A stretch of DNA of 64,000 bases from VGJW01 sp035285595 (GTDB taxonomy: Bacteria; Cyanobacteriota; Sericytochromatia; S15B-MN24; VGJW01): positions 89,125 through 153,124 of the forward strand of contig JAYKGV010000003.1 of the NCBI GenBank assembly GCA_035285595.1, written 5' to 3'. Shown piece after piece: positions 32,042 to 40,855 of the stretch; position 1 is the stretch's first letter; each line of letters starts with the position of its first letter. The position numbers were made by a program, and so were the translations under genes. The notes under the pieces were generated by a model. It was not told the DNA's origin. It did not search any database and saw only the letters and a list, made by a program, of their open reading frames with translations.

Positions 32042-33061
32042 CTAGCGTCGGGGCGGTCCTGGCGAACGGTCGAAGGATTCGATGGTGCGCACGATGGCAC
32101 CGGAAATCACACGCAGCACGCCGATGAAAAGGCGGCTGGGCATCCTGCCGAGGGCCATCAGGCCCAGCAGCATCCGGTCGAAGGCACCGACAGCCTGATC
32201 GAGTCCCTGTCCCGCCCATTGACCCCATTGCCATGCCCCTGTGCGTGCCGCCTTGGCCTGACGAGCCAGGCGACTGTTCTTGAGCGAGGAATCGATGCGG
32301 TTCATCGCTCTTTCCCATTCCTCGGTCAAGGTGCCGGTGGCCGGACGGGCCGCCGCCTCCCGGGCTCTGGGAATCGCGGCCTCGAAGGTCCGGGCAATCT
32401 GTTCCAGTACAGAAGGGGATGCCTGGCGAATGTTGGTCTGCAGATACAGCACGTGGGCCCGGCTGGTGACCTGATCGCCATAGGAGGCCACGATGCCGGC
32501 GGTGGCTCCTTCGCCGGTAGGAAAGTAATACAGTGCGATGCGCTCGATTCGTGGCGGAGAACCGAACATCTGCTCTGCCTGCTCAATCAGATGGGGAGGA
32601 ACCAGGGCGCGAAAGACAAGTTCGTGATCGAGTCCGACGGGACGCAGGATGGCCCCGGTAGGTGCCTCGGCTTCCTGATCCGCGAGTTGCCGAAAAGGTG
32701 TCGATTGACCGACCGGTGTCATCACCAGATCGGGTGCGAATCCGGCACGCCAGGTGATGCCTTGGACGGAGAAACTGAGGCTGCGCGACCACTTGGCGGT
32801 CTTGCGGAGCATCAGGGCATCGGTGCGATCCCCGATGTCGGGAACCGCGCGCGGACCCGGCAGCAGATCGGACGTGCCGGCCTGGGTCCGGGCGTAGGCC
32901 GCCTGCACCACGCTGTCGCCCGGGCCGATGCGGGCATCCCCTACGTCATCCGGAGAGATCGGGCGAGTCAGTTGCTGGGGCTGCACACGCTGGGGCACGC
33001 CTTGGGCAGGCGGCCCATGTGATGGCCTCCCCCCTCCGTCCTCCGGCTCCCTGCGGCGCAT
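32042..33061 (-). CDS. Hypothetical protein (339 aa) at the end of the ftsEX operon
   Basis: The protein has a disordered N-terminus of about 80 residues, then a mixed alpha/beta domain (LSFSVQGITWRAGFAPDLV, VFRALVPPHLIEQAEQMFG, IERIALYYFPTGEG, TSRAHVLYLQTNIRQ) and a C-terminal basic region with a hydrophobic stretch (LLGLMALGRMPSRLFIGVLRVISG). I recognise no family. It follows ftsX by 44 bases and probably shares its transcript. The start could lie downstream of 33061, as the first residues look non-conserved. Confidence 0.65.
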   Translation of the reverse strand: MRRREPEDGGGRPSHGPPAQGVPQRVQPQQLTRPISPDDVGDARIGPGDSVVQAAYARTQAGTSDLLPGPRAVPDIGDRTDALMLRKTAKWSRSLSFSVQGITWRAGFAPDLVMTPVGQSTPFRQLADQEAEAPTGAILRPVGLDHELVFRALVPPHLIEQAEQMFGSPPRIERIALYYFPTGEGATAGIVASYGDQVTSRAHVLYLQTNIRQASPSVLEQIARTFEAAIPRAREAAARPATGTLTEEWERAMNRIDSSLKNSRLARQAKAARTGAWQWGQWAGQGLDQAVGAFDRMLLGLMALGRMPSRLFIGVLRVISGAIVRTIESFDRSPGPPRR

Positions 33062-33105
33062 GCCTTCCTTCTACCCCGTGGCTACCCGACGGTCTCGACA
33101 AGGCT

Positions 33106-33999
33106 TCACCCTGCCGACAAATGGCGCTTGACCGAAACGAGACTGCCAAGTGCACCCACGCCCACACCTACCAACAGCAGGTTGCCCAACAGCTGGGCGG
33201 TCGAGAGGGGATCGGCCACGAGAGGCACGAAGGGGAAGAGCTCCTGCAAGCGCTGCATGACGAAGGTTCGCCAGGTAATCAGCAAGGGACTGGTCAGGAG
33301 CGTACCAAGTGCCCCGAAGAGCATCCCTTCGAGCAGGAAGGGCCAATGAATGAAGCCGTTCGAAGCTCCGACCAGCTGCATGATTTCAATCTCCCTGCGG
33401 CGGGTCTGGACGGTCAAGCGGATGGTGTTGACGGTGACGGCGAGGGTAGCCACCAGCAGGCAACCCACCAGAATGGCCCCGGCCGCCTGCACGAAGGCAG
33501 CGATCTGCTGCAGTTTGGCAAGCAGATCTCGACCGTAGTTGATGTCCTCGACCCCGTCGAGCTGACGGATGCGATCGGCGACGGGAGCGACTTGGTCCGG
33601 ATTGTCGACCTTGACTCTGATGGTGTCGGGCAGCGGGTTGTCATCCAGGAGATTCTCGAAGGACAGTTCGCTGCGCATGTCGCGCTGCAACTGCGCCCAC
33701 GCCTCGTCACGCGTGACCACGACGGTGGTCGTGACACCGGGAAACTGCCGAATGGCCGACGATAGCCGTGCGGCATCTCCGCCATCGCGCACGAACGTCA
33801 TGATCTCAACCTTGCCACCGATGGCGCGGGACAGGCCGTAAAGGTCGTCGGAGAGTTGCCATATCCCGCCGAGGATGAGTAGGGAAGCGGTCATCGTAAG
33901 GATGACCACGCCACTCATCCATCCCTGACGGCTGATAGAGGCCAAAGCCTCCTCCAGCACGAAGCCGACTTGCCGCCAGAAGCGTCTAACCGACTCCAA
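33106..33999 (-). CDS. ftsX: Cell division ABC transporter permease FtsX
   Basis: The 297-residue protein has four membrane segments around an extracytoplasmic domain after the first (GKVEIMTFVRDGG through DINYGRDLL) and the FtsX core VNTIRLTVQTRRREIEIMQLVGAS. With FtsE it transmits ATP hydrolysis across the membrane to activate peptidoglycan hydrolases at division. GAGGAGG followed by TTATCCCG and TTG at 33999 sets the start and gives MESVRRFWRQVGF, typical for the family. It overlaps ftsE by 14 bases. Confidence 0.95.
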   Translation of the reverse strand: MESVRRFWRQVGFVLEEALASISRQGWMSGVVILTMTASLLILGGIWQLSDDLYGLSRAIGGKVEIMTFVRDGGDAARLSSAIRQFPGVTTTVVVTRDEAWAQLQRDMRSELSFENLLDDNPLPDTIRVKVDNPDQVAPVADRIRQLDGVEDINYGRDLLAKLQQIAAFVQAAGAILVGCLLVATLAVTVNTIRLTVQTRRREIEIMQLVGASNGFIHWPFLLEGMLFGALGTLLTSPLLITWRTFVMQRLQELFPFVPLVADPLSTAQLLGNLLLVGVGVGALGSLVSVKRHLSAG

Positions 34000-34675
34000 C
34001 GGGATAACCTCCTCGGGCGATGTCCTGCACGATGCGCCCCCCGTCAAGCGCCACGACGCGCCGGCGCATCGAGTCCACGATGTGCTTGTTGTGGGTGGCG
34101 ACCAGGACGGTGGTTCCATGCTGGTTGATACGGGTAAGCAGCCGCATGATGTCCCACGAAGTATCCGGATCGAGATTACCCGTCGGCTCGTCGCAGAGCA
34201 GAAGAGGTGGAGTGTTCACGATCGCACGGGCCAGGCAGACCCGCTGTTGCTGTCCACCCGAGAGCTGGCCGGGCATGAGGTCGCTGTATTCACGCAAGTT
34301 GACCAGATCCAACGCGCTGCGGGTGCGTTTCTCCACCTCGCTGCGGCTGGTTCCCAAAACCTTGAGGGCGAAGGCCACGTTTTCGTAGACCGTCCTTTGG
34401 GGCAGCAGCTTGTAGTCCTGAAAAACCACTCCGATTCGACGCCGCAGGTTTGGCAACTGGCCCCGCGACAAGCGGCCGATGTCCGTACCGGCTACCAGGA
34501 CTGAACCAGAAGTTGCCGTTTCCGCTCGGTACAGGAGCTTGAGAAGGGTGCTCTTGCCCGCACCGGAGAGTCCTACCAGAAAGACGAATTCGCCTTTCTC
34601 GACATCAAGATTGGCCCCGGTCACGGCGCGTACGCCGCTGGGGTAGATCTTGCTGACCTGCTTGAGCCGAATCAT
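33986..34675 (-). CDS. ftsE: Cell division ATP-binding protein FtsE
   Basis: The 229-residue ABC ATPase has Walker A GLSGAGKST, Q-loop VFQDYKLLP, signature LSGGQQQR, Walker B LLLCDEPTGNLD and the H-loop ATHNK. The opening MIRLKQVSKIYPSGVRAV is typical of FtsE. It forms a complex with FtsX at the septum. It starts 4 bases inside the end of the glycosyltransferase gene (ATGA), so both are translationally coupled. Confidence 0.97.
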   Translation of the reverse strand: MIRLKQVSKIYPSGVRAVTGANLDVEKGEFVFLVGLSGAGKSTLLKLLYRAETATSGSVLVAGTDIGRLSRGQLPNLRRRIGVVFQDYKLLPQRTVYENVAFALKVLGTSRSEVEKRTRSALDLVNLREYSDLMPGQLSGGQQQRVCLARAIVNTPPLLLCDEPTGNLDPDTSWDIMRLLTRINQHGTTVLVATHNKHIVDSMRRRVVALDGGRIVQDIARGGYPVGVG

Positions 34676-35472
34676 GCGGTGGGGGGTCCCTGTCGTTCGC
34701 CGGGATCGGCCTCCAAAGTGTACCGCTCCTGCTTCTCAGCCGCGACGGCCGCCCGGATGAACCGCGGGAGCAGCGTGGCCATGCGTTGCCAGCGCCACGG
34801 CTCTTGGACGAGGCGGTACAACCATTCGAGATGCAGGCGAATCATCCATCCAGGTGCGCGCTGCAGGCGCCCGGAAATCACGTCGAGACTGCCCCCGATT
34901 CCCATCGCCACCCGCACCCCGAGACCGCGGCGGTGGCGATCGATCCATAGTTCCTGCCGCGGCACGCCGAGGGCTACGAGGAGGGCGGCTGCGCCGGACG
35001 CGCGGATGCCTTCGATCACGGCTGGTTCTTCTGCGTCGGTGAAGTAGCCGTCGCGGGTGCCAGCGATGGTCAAGCCGGGGTGCCTCGTGCGCAGGACCTC
35101 GGCGGCAGCGGCGGCGACGCCAGGGGCAGCCCCGAGCAGGTAGAGCCCCTTGCCCGTGGCGGCACAAGAAGCGGCGATCGTATCGACGAAGGCCACCCCC
35201 GCCAACTTGCGCACCGGCACTCCCCGGCGGGCTGCCGCCCAGACCACGCCTGAACCGTCGGGGAGAACGAGACCCGCCTCGCCGATGATTCGGGCCAAAG
35301 CCTGATGACCGGACGCTTGAATCGCCATTTCCGCATTCATGGTCACGACGTGGAGCCAGGAGGGTGCGGCCGATGCGAGGACCTCGCGAACCTTTGCCGC
35401 GGCCCAATCGGCATCTCCCGTGTCCAGCGGGAGTCCGGTGACGCGCAGACGGGGTGGAGAGTACGGTTTCAT
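34672..35472 (-). CDS. WecG/TagA/CpsF family glycosyltransferase
   Basis: The 266-residue enzyme belongs to GT26, which adds ManNAc or ManNAcA to a lipid-linked GlcNAc in teichoic-acid linkage units and enterobacterial common antigen. Family blocks are VVTMNAEMAIQA, LVLPDGSGVVWAARR, YLLGAAPGVAA, GYFTDAEEPAVIEGI, LLVALGVPRQELWI and VAMGIGGSLDVISG. The C-terminal helices would bind the membrane. ATG 35472 is set by the 4-base overlap with csaB. With CsaB it suggests synthesis of a pyruvylated wall polymer, not capsule alone. Confidence 0.93.
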   Translation of the reverse strand: MKPYSPPRLRVTGLPLDTGDADWAAAKVREVLASAAPSWLHVVTMNAEMAIQASGHQALARIIGEAGLVLPDGSGVVWAAARRGVPVRKLAGVAFVDTIAASCAATGKGLYLLGAAPGVAAAAAEVLRTRHPGLTIAGTRDGYFTDAEEPAVIEGIRASGAAALLVALGVPRQELWIDRHRRGLGVRVAMGIGGSLDVISGRLQRAPGWMIRLHLEWLYRLVQEPWRWQRMATLLPRFIRAAVAAEKQERYTLEADPGERQGPPTA

Positions 35473-36614
35473 CCCGTCACTCCGGACGGATGACCCGCGA
35501 GGCGGCGGGCAAGATCGAAATTGGCCCGGGCGGCCTCCTGTACCGCGGTCTGGCGCTCCCGCAGGCCCGCGGCAAGTTCCTTGCGGGAGTGCCAGAAGGC
35601 CTCCAACTGCGTCCCGAAGGAGCCGAAATCGTCGAGGTCTGCAAGCTCCCGGGCCATGGGAGCCGTCCAGCGGGCACAATGCTGGCGGACCTTCTCGTCG
35701 TAAGCGAGACCAAAGAAAGGTACCCCGGTCGCGGCGGCCATGATCAAGGCGTGGAGGCGCATGCCGACTACGGCCTCGCATCGGCCCACGATGCCCATGA
35801 GCTCTGCGGGGGTGCACGGCTTCTCCAGCACGGTGACCTCGGGTCGATGGCCTTCGGGGCGGGTTTCGGCGCATAAGGCGAATTCACGGGAAATCCACAG
35901 GTCCTCGGGATGCTGGAAGGGCAGGACGAGGACCCTGAGTCCCTCCCGTGCAGCAAGTTGTCCCAAGGTAGCCGACAGGCTCTTGAACTGACGCTCGAAC
36001 CATCCGGGCCACGTGCGGACGGCCACGCCCACCAGCGGAGGACCCTCGAGCGGTAATCCCGCCTCCTGCAACAGGGTCGCGATCCGATCTGCTGGTGCAG
36101 GACGCAAGGCCAGGACGGGATCCGCCGTCAAATGAACGCGCGGGCCCGCCAATCCCATGGATGCCAGCAAATCGACCGACCCCGGATCCCTGACGGCGAT
36201 GGCCGAGCATGCGTCGAGGCACCAGGCCGCGAGGGTACGGGACCAGCCACGGCGCAAGGGACCCAAGCCTACGCCCAGGGTCATGACAGGGACACCTGCT
36301 TTTCGTGCCAGGCGGATGAGTCCACCGTAATAGGGCACGGAACCCACCCCCGTCACGTCCTGCATGAGGCCGCCGCCACCTGAAATGAAAAGTGAAGCCC
36401 CCTTGAGCGATTGCCAGATGGGGCCTGCCGCCGTGCGGGGCATGGCCCTGACCCCGTGGTCGCGGCGAGTGCCCGCAGGATCCGCAGACAACACAACCAA
36501 GTCTGCCCACGGGCCCAGTTCCTGGACCAAGGTAGCCAGGATGGCCTCGTCGCCGGCATTGCCGAAACCGTAGTACCCCGAGATGACGATCCGGGGGCGA
36601 GACGCCTCGCTCAC
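35469..36614 (-). CDS. csaB: Polysaccharide pyruvyl transferase CsaB
   Basis: The 381-residue protein matches CsaB throughout: VISGYYGFGNAGDEAILATL, FISGGGGLMQDVTG, VPVMTLGVGLGPL, VRDPGSVDLL, LTADPVLAL and GMRLHALIMAAATGVPF. CsaB attaches ketal pyruvate to a secondary cell-wall polymer, which SLH domains of S-layer or outer-membrane-anchoring proteins then grip. In a diderm this implies SLH-based tethering of the envelope. The start is GTG 36614, overlapping the stop of the previous gene (GTGA). The operon order MshEN-repeat protein, csaB, wecG is notable. Confidence 0.93.
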   Translation of the reverse strand: MSEASRPRIVISGYYGFGNAGDEAILATLVQELGPWADLVVLSADPAGTRRDHGVRAMPRTAAGPIWQSLKGASLFISGGGGLMQDVTGVGSVPYYGGLIRLARKAGVPVMTLGVGLGPLRRGWSRTLAAWCLDACSAIAVRDPGSVDLLASMGLAGPRVHLTADPVLALRPAPADRIATLLQEAGLPLEGPPLVGVAVRTWPGWFERQFKSLSATLGQLAAREGLRVLVLPFQHPEDLWISREFALCAETRPEGHRPEVTVLEKPCTPAELMGIVGRCEAVVGMRLHALIMAAATGVPFFGLAYDEKVRQHCARWTAPMARELADLDDFGSFGTQLEAFWHSRKELAAGLRERQTAVQEAARANFDLARRLAGHPSGVTG

Positions 36615-37357
36615 GCTCCGGTTTCCGGTTCCCGTGGCCCGTCCACGAGCTGGGCCTGCAAGGCCCGACCTAGCTGCTCGAGGGTGCACAATCCCGAACC
36701 CACGAGAATCTCGCCAAGCAGTTGGCCTGTGACGGCTTGACGGACCAGGGCATCTTCGAGCTGCTCGAGGGTCACGACGCCCTGGGTGACGAGAATCGTG
36801 CCCAAGCGGGACTCTTGCTTCTGGAAACTGAGGTTCTCGTCGACCTGCTCGGGTGTGAGGGAGCCTTGACGGACCAGAATGTCCGCGAGGTGAGCGTCGG
36901 GCTCGCCACCGAGGGTCTCCATGGCGCGATCGAGGTCCTCGCTGGTGATGAGGCGGCGCTTGATCAGGAAGGCTCCGAGACGCTTTTCCTGACGCTGTTG
37001 CGCCAAGGCCCAAGACACGTCGTCTGCGGTACACATCCCGAGCCGGACGAGCGTCTCACCCAGAAGCCCAGAGTCCTCCGACTGGGTTTCCAAGGCTTTT
37101 TCGAGGTCCGGTTGGGACAGACTCCCCCGCCTCATCAGGATCTGGCCCAGCCGGGCATCCTGGAGCTGACTTCGCAAAATTTCGCGCAGTTGAGATGGCG
37201 TGACCGCACCTTGGGCCACGAGGATCTCCCCCAGCGGGCGGTTCGGCTCGGCTTCCTGCACGAGCAGGGCATCCGCGAGGTCATCCGACGAGATCAGCCC
37301 CTGAAGCAGGAGCATCTGGCCCAGACGTCCTTCCTGCGGCAATTTTGCGGTAGTCAT
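36611..37357 (-). CDS. Stand-alone protein of eight MshEN-like (c-di-GMP receptor type) motifs
   Basis: The 248-residue protein consists almost only of eight repeats of the pattern RLGxxLxxxGxxxxxxLxxxLxxQ. Examples are RLGQMLLLQGLISSDDL, RLGQILMRRGSLSQPDL, RLGAFLIKRRLITSEDL and RLGTILVTQGVVTLEQL, alternating with variants beginning PLGE, LLGE, HLAD and LLGE. This is the 24-residue motif of MshEN domains, which bind cyclic-di-GMP as pairs spaced by about 5 residues at the N-terminus of GspE/MshE/PilB ATPases. No ATPase follows here. Four MshEN units could bind several c-di-GMP molecules. It leads an operon with csaB, wecG and ftsEX. ATG 37357 gives MTTAKLPQEG; ATG 37378 is the alternative. 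Ligand binding is inferred. Confidence 0.82.
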   Translation of the reverse strand: MTTAKLPQEGRLGQMLLLQGLISSDDLADALLVQEAEPNRPLGEILVAQGAVTPSQLREILRSQLQDARLGQILMRRGSLSQPDLEKALETQSEDSGLLGETLVRLGMCTADDVSWALAQQRQEKRLGAFLIKRRLITSEDLDRAMETLGGEPDAHLADILVRQGSLTPEQVDENLSFQKQESRLGTILVTQGVVTLEQLEDALVRQAVTGQLLGEILVGSGLCTLEQLGRALQAQLVDGPREPETGA

Positions 37358-37411
37358 GACCTCCGCATCGTACCACATGGTAAGATGCCGTCTCCCAAGG
37401 AGAGCCGCCCC

Positions 37412-38716
37412 ATGCCGCGTCCCGCGCGCCCAGCCCTCGTGGGGATGACGGTAGCCGTCGCCGCGCTTTCCCCCGTGCCTTCACCCTCGCCGGAGTGGGA
37501 GGTGCTGGACGAGCGCCCTTCCCTGTACCGCCGTTTCGCCATAGAGGTCGTGATCGAGCAGGGAGGCTATCAGCTGCTGCGGGACGGCCGGCCGGTTCCA
37601 GACAAGGTATTGGCCAGCCAGCCGGACGAGGACGAGCTGGCCGGTGACCTTGCGCGCGCCACCGCCTTGTGGTCGGCGGGCCGGCTCGCGGCGGGCCTCT
37701 TGTTGGTGCCTGCGGGTTCCGTGGTTGCCCTGGACAATTTCTTCGGTCGTCGGGATGAGCAGGTGACGCGTGGCGCCGTGACCCTGCCTCCTTCTCTCGT
37801 GGCCCCTTTCCCCGCCGAGCATCCGATCACCGGCCTGCTGTTCGGGGCCGGTCTGCTTGCGGCCGGGTGGGGCATTGGTCTGCTGGCGGAACAGGTTGGA
37901 ACGTGGGCGGGATGGCGTCAAGACCGACTGCTTGACCCGGAGCGCGCGCAAGCTGCCGCCGCCCGCCAGCGCGAAGCCCTGCTGCTCCGCCTGAACCTGC
38001 CCGAGGCACCGCCGTCTCCCTCGCCTACCCCGCCTCCTGCCGCCACCGCGTCCCCGACGCCGAAGCCCGGGTTGCTGGACGAATCCTTTCCGGAGGGTGT
38101 GGAGGGGTCCATGGCTTGGGCCGTGCGTCTGGCGGTCGTGGCCCAGGGGGATTCGACCTGGGAACCCTTCCTTGCGTGGACAGACGACCTGGAGGACCTC
38201 GAACGTGGCACGATTTCTCGTGGCAGTTGGCAAGTCCTGCTGCGGCGGCGGCCGCCACGGCCGGATCCGGCCGTGCCCTATGGACTCGTGCCCGAGGTCG
38301 CCGCAGGTCTCGAGCCTGTGGGCGATGACGACGTACGCGAGGTCACCGTGCCGCGTCACGGCGGAGCGGTCACGTGGCGCGGAGGGGCCTTGGCCTACCG
38401 TGTGTACCGAAGCGGAACGAAGGCCTTCCGCCGAGTCCGACTGGATGCTCCGGACGCCTTGCCTCGGCTGCTCGCAGCCATGCGTGCCCAAGGAGAGATG
38501 ACATGGTGGCGGCCAGGTACCCGGGTGGTCCTGCAGCCGTTCCGCGGGCGGATGCAGGGCCCGATGTGGCTCGTGATTCCGCCGGGCGGAGAACCTGACG
38601 TGGCCTTGGATGCCGAGCGGGGATCGCTCATGCCCTTGCGTTCGCGAGGTGGTCCAGGTACCGGGCCAACCGCCCCAGGCCGTTCTCCAGGCGATCCGAT
38701 GGGGCCAGCAGACTGA
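37412..38716 (+). CDS. Hypothetical exported or membrane protein
   Basis: The 434-residue protein starts with a signal-like segment (residues 1-25, PALVGMTVAVAALSPVPS), then a domain of about 60 residues, two hydrophobic segments (about 88-105 and 145-165) and a Pro/Ser/Thr-rich linker (PPSPSPTPPPAATASPTP). The C-terminal half is a soluble beta-rich domain (SWQVLLRRRPPRP, VTWRGGALAYRVYRSGTKA, RVVLQPFRGRM). I recognise no family. AGGAGAG precedes ATG 37412. Its 3' end overlaps the converging aminotransferase by 89 bases, and those last 30 residues are low-complexity. Confidence 0.65.
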   Translation: MPRPARPALVGMTVAVAALSPVPSPSPEWEVLDERPSLYRRFAIEVVIEQGGYQLLRDGRPVPDKVLASQPDEDELAGDLARATALWSAGRLAAGLLLVPAGSVVALDNFFGRRDEQVTRGAVTLPPSLVAPFPAEHPITGLLFGAGLLAAGWGIGLLAEQVGTWAGWRQDRLLDPERAQAAAARQREALLLRLNLPEAPPSPSPTPPPAATASPTPKPGLLDESFPEGVEGSMAWAVRLAVVAQGDSTWEPFLAWTDDLEDLERGTISRGSWQVLLRRRPPRPDPAVPYGLVPEVAAGLEPVGDDDVREVTVPRHGGAVTWRGGALAYRVYRSGTKAFRRVRLDAPDALPRLLAAMRAQGEMTWWRPGTRVVLQPFRGRMQGPMWLVIPPGGEPDVALDAERGSLMPLRSRGGPGTGPTAPGRSPGDPMGPAD

Positions 38717-39776
38717 TCCGTAGCCAGCCATCGGCCCCGAAGGCTGCGCCCGGGATCGTGACGATTCGCTCATGGTCCAGGAGGTCGCGAGCGACCCTTT
38801 CGTCTTCCCCCGGCAAGCCGGCTGGCGGCCTGACCAACGTGAAGAATCCGCCGTTCGGCACGGTGTGCTCCAAACCGGATGCCGTCAATGCCACGGCCGC
38901 GGCCTCCCAACGTTGCCGTGCGGCGGCGACCCCACGTGACCATGCGTTCCGACGACAGACCGCTTCAAGAAGGCGCTGACCGGGAATTGCCGTCGAGGTG
39001 ACGATCAGTTGATGGAGGCGGGTCGCGACGGTCACGAGGGCTGGGGGGGCCAGCAGCCAACCGATGCGCCACCCGGTTGCCGCGTGGGACTTGGACAGGC
39101 TGCCGACGACCACGACCCGCTCCCCGTGGTCCAGGGCCGTAGCCACCTCGGTGTGTGTGCCGGGCAGGTCCCGGTACACCTCGTCCGAGAGAAGCCACGG
39201 GCGGGCGGGATGTCGCGCAAGGCCGTCCAGCAGGATCTCGAGCTCGTTGCCTCGCAGGGCTTGGCCCGTCGGATTGCCGGGTTGTCCGAGGATGACGAGG
39301 CGGGTTCTCGGACCGAGGGCGGCCAAGATCCGTTCCGGATCGAGTGCAAAGCCTTCTGCTGCCGACATCGTGACGGTTCGACAGGGTAGCCCCAGCCACT
39401 CTGCGATCCGTCGATAGGAGGGGTAACAGGGGCCGATGAGGAGGACCTCCGCCTGGCCGGCGGCTTCGACCAGCGCTCCCATGGCACAGGCAACCGCTTC
39501 CTGAGCCCCCACCGTGAGCAGAGCGCCCTCGGCACCGGTCCCCTTCAAAGCCCTTCCACCGCGGGCCGCCACCAGCATCGCCCGAACGTCCGCAAGGCCG
39601 GCATTAGGGCCATAGGCCGTTCCATGGCGGCGGATCGCCTCGAGGGCATCTTCGACGAGATCATCATCGACCCCCCACGGCGGCTCTCCCAACCCGAGAT
39701 CCAGGTCTCCGGGACGCTTGAGCTGGTTCATGGCCCTTATGGGCGAGGGGGCCATGTCAGCCAGGAGCGGGTTCAC
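38628..39776 (-). CDS. PLP-dependent aminotransferase, probably N-succinyl-diaminopimelate aminotransferase
   Basis: The 382-residue fold-type I (class I/II) aminotransferase has GLGEPPWG, TVGAQEAVACAMGAL, GPCYPSYR, the cofactor-binding GQPGNPTGQ, LSDEVYRDL and Schiff-base Lys in VGSLSKSHAATGWR with the substrate-binding Arg in GWLRISL. Its substrate is not readable from the motifs alone. It overlaps dapE by 4 bases and follows dapD-dapE, so the missing step of that succinylase pathway, DapC, is the natural assignment. A different acceptor cannot be excluded. Confidence 0.85.
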   Translation of the reverse strand: MNPLLADMAPSPIRAMNQLKRPGDLDLGLGEPPWGVDDDLVEDALEAIRRHGTAYGPNAGLADVRAMLVAARGGRALKGTGAEGALLTVGAQEAVACAMGALVEAAGQAEVLLIGPCYPSYRRIAEWLGLPCRTVTMSAAEGFALDPERILAALGPRTRLVILGQPGNPTGQALRGNELEILLDGLARHPARPWLLSDEVYRDLPGTHTEVATALDHGERVVVVGSLSKSHAATGWRIGWLLAPPALVTVATRLHQLIVTSTAIPGQRLLEAVCRRNAWSRGVAAARQRWEAAAVALTASGLEHTVPNGGFFTLVRPPAGLPGEDERVARDLLDHERIVTIPGAAFGADGWLRISLLAPSDRLENGLGRLARYLDHLANARA

Positions 39777-40855
39777 GGGCCCTCCGCCAGATCGTCGAGG
39801 AGTTGCCAGGCGCGCACGAGGTCCGCGAGCCTGACGGATTCCCGGGCCTGATGGGCTTCGGCCGGATCACCCGGACCGAAGTTCACGGCGGGGATGCCAG
39901 CTTCCGTAAGCTGTGCCACGTCCGTCCACGCCTGCTTGGGGCGGACGGGCAGACCGTGCCGCAGGCGCCAAGGTCCGATGAGCGGGGCATCCATGCAGAC
40001 TCGGCCTCCGGGGGCACGATCCGTGATGTCGAGGTCCCACGGTACCCTCAGTCGCAAGCCCTCGATCCATTCACGCAAACCGGCTTCGGCCTCGGCGAGG
40101 CTACGATCGGGGGAGAATCGCAGGTTGAGATTCAGGGTCAGGGTGTCCGGCACCACGTTGCGTCCGTTTCGGGTCGTGGCTGTCGTGGCGGACAGGACCT
40201 CACGGAAGGGCAGGCCGCCGACCCGACGTTCGGGATATGCCATGCCTGCGAGGGCCGCCAACACGGGATGTGCCGCGTGCAAGGCGTTCTCGCCTTGCCA
40301 AGGACGAGCGCTGTGGGCCCGGCGCCCATGCAGCACGAGTTCGGCATGCAGATTACCCATGCATCCTGCCTCGATGGCGTTGCCCGTGGGTTCCATGACG
40401 ACGGCGGCCCGAGCTTCCGGAAGCAAGCCCTCCGCCCGCAGCCACGCGAGGCCGTTGTCGGCGAAGGGCCCCTCTTCCCGATCATAGAACAGGCCCAACA
40501 AGGAATGGCGGGACGGCTCGCAGAGCCGGTCGAACATCACGGCGAGGGCGCCCTTCATGTCGCTGGCCCCACAGCCCCAGACCCGCCCCTCGAAGATGCC
40601 TTCCGGTTGATCCGTCGCAGGCCGCACGGTATCGAGATGGCCGACGAGCGCCAGATCCACAGGGCCCTTCTGGTTCGGACGTCGCAGGACGAGGCAGTGG
40701 CGGTGACGGGTGGCGACCAGGCCGGCCGCTAGCGCTTCGGCTGCCACCCGGTCGGCCAGGTCGCTTTCGAAACCGGTGGGCGACGGGATACGACACCAGG
40801 CGTCGGTACGTCGGGCGAGCCTGTCGGCAAGCTCAGCCTCGATCACGGCTTTCAT
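39773..40855 (-). CDS. dapE: Succinyl-diaminopimelate desuccinylase
   Basis: The 360-residue M20 metallo-enzyme removes succinate from N-succinyl-LL-diaminopimelate. Metal ligands and catalytic residues are intact: GHLDTV, GCGASDMKGAL, YDREEGPF and MEPTGN, and the C-terminal GPGDPAEAHQ. This contrasts with the M20 protein at 10.1 kb. It resembles the shorter actinobacterial/deltaproteobacterial DapE type. It overlaps dapD by 4 bases upstream and the aminotransferase downstream, giving a coupled three-gene unit. Confidence 0.92.
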   Translation of the reverse strand: MKAVIEAELADRLARRTDAWCRIPSPTGFESDLADRVAAEALAAGLVATRHRHCLVLRRPNQKGPVDLALVGHLDTVRPATDQPEGIFEGRVWGCGASDMKGALAVMFDRLCEPSRHSLLGLFYDREEGPFADNGLAWLRAEGLLPEARAAVVMEPTGNAIEAGCMGNLHAELVLHGRRAHSARPWQGENALHAAHPVLAALAGMAYPERRVGGLPFREVLSATTATTRNGRNVVPDTLTLNLNLRFSPDRSLAEAEAGLREWIEGLRLRVPWDLDITDRAPGGRVCMDAPLIGPWRLRHGLPVRPKQAWTDVAQLTEAGIPAVNFGPGDPAEAHQARESVRLADLVRAWQLLDDLAEGP

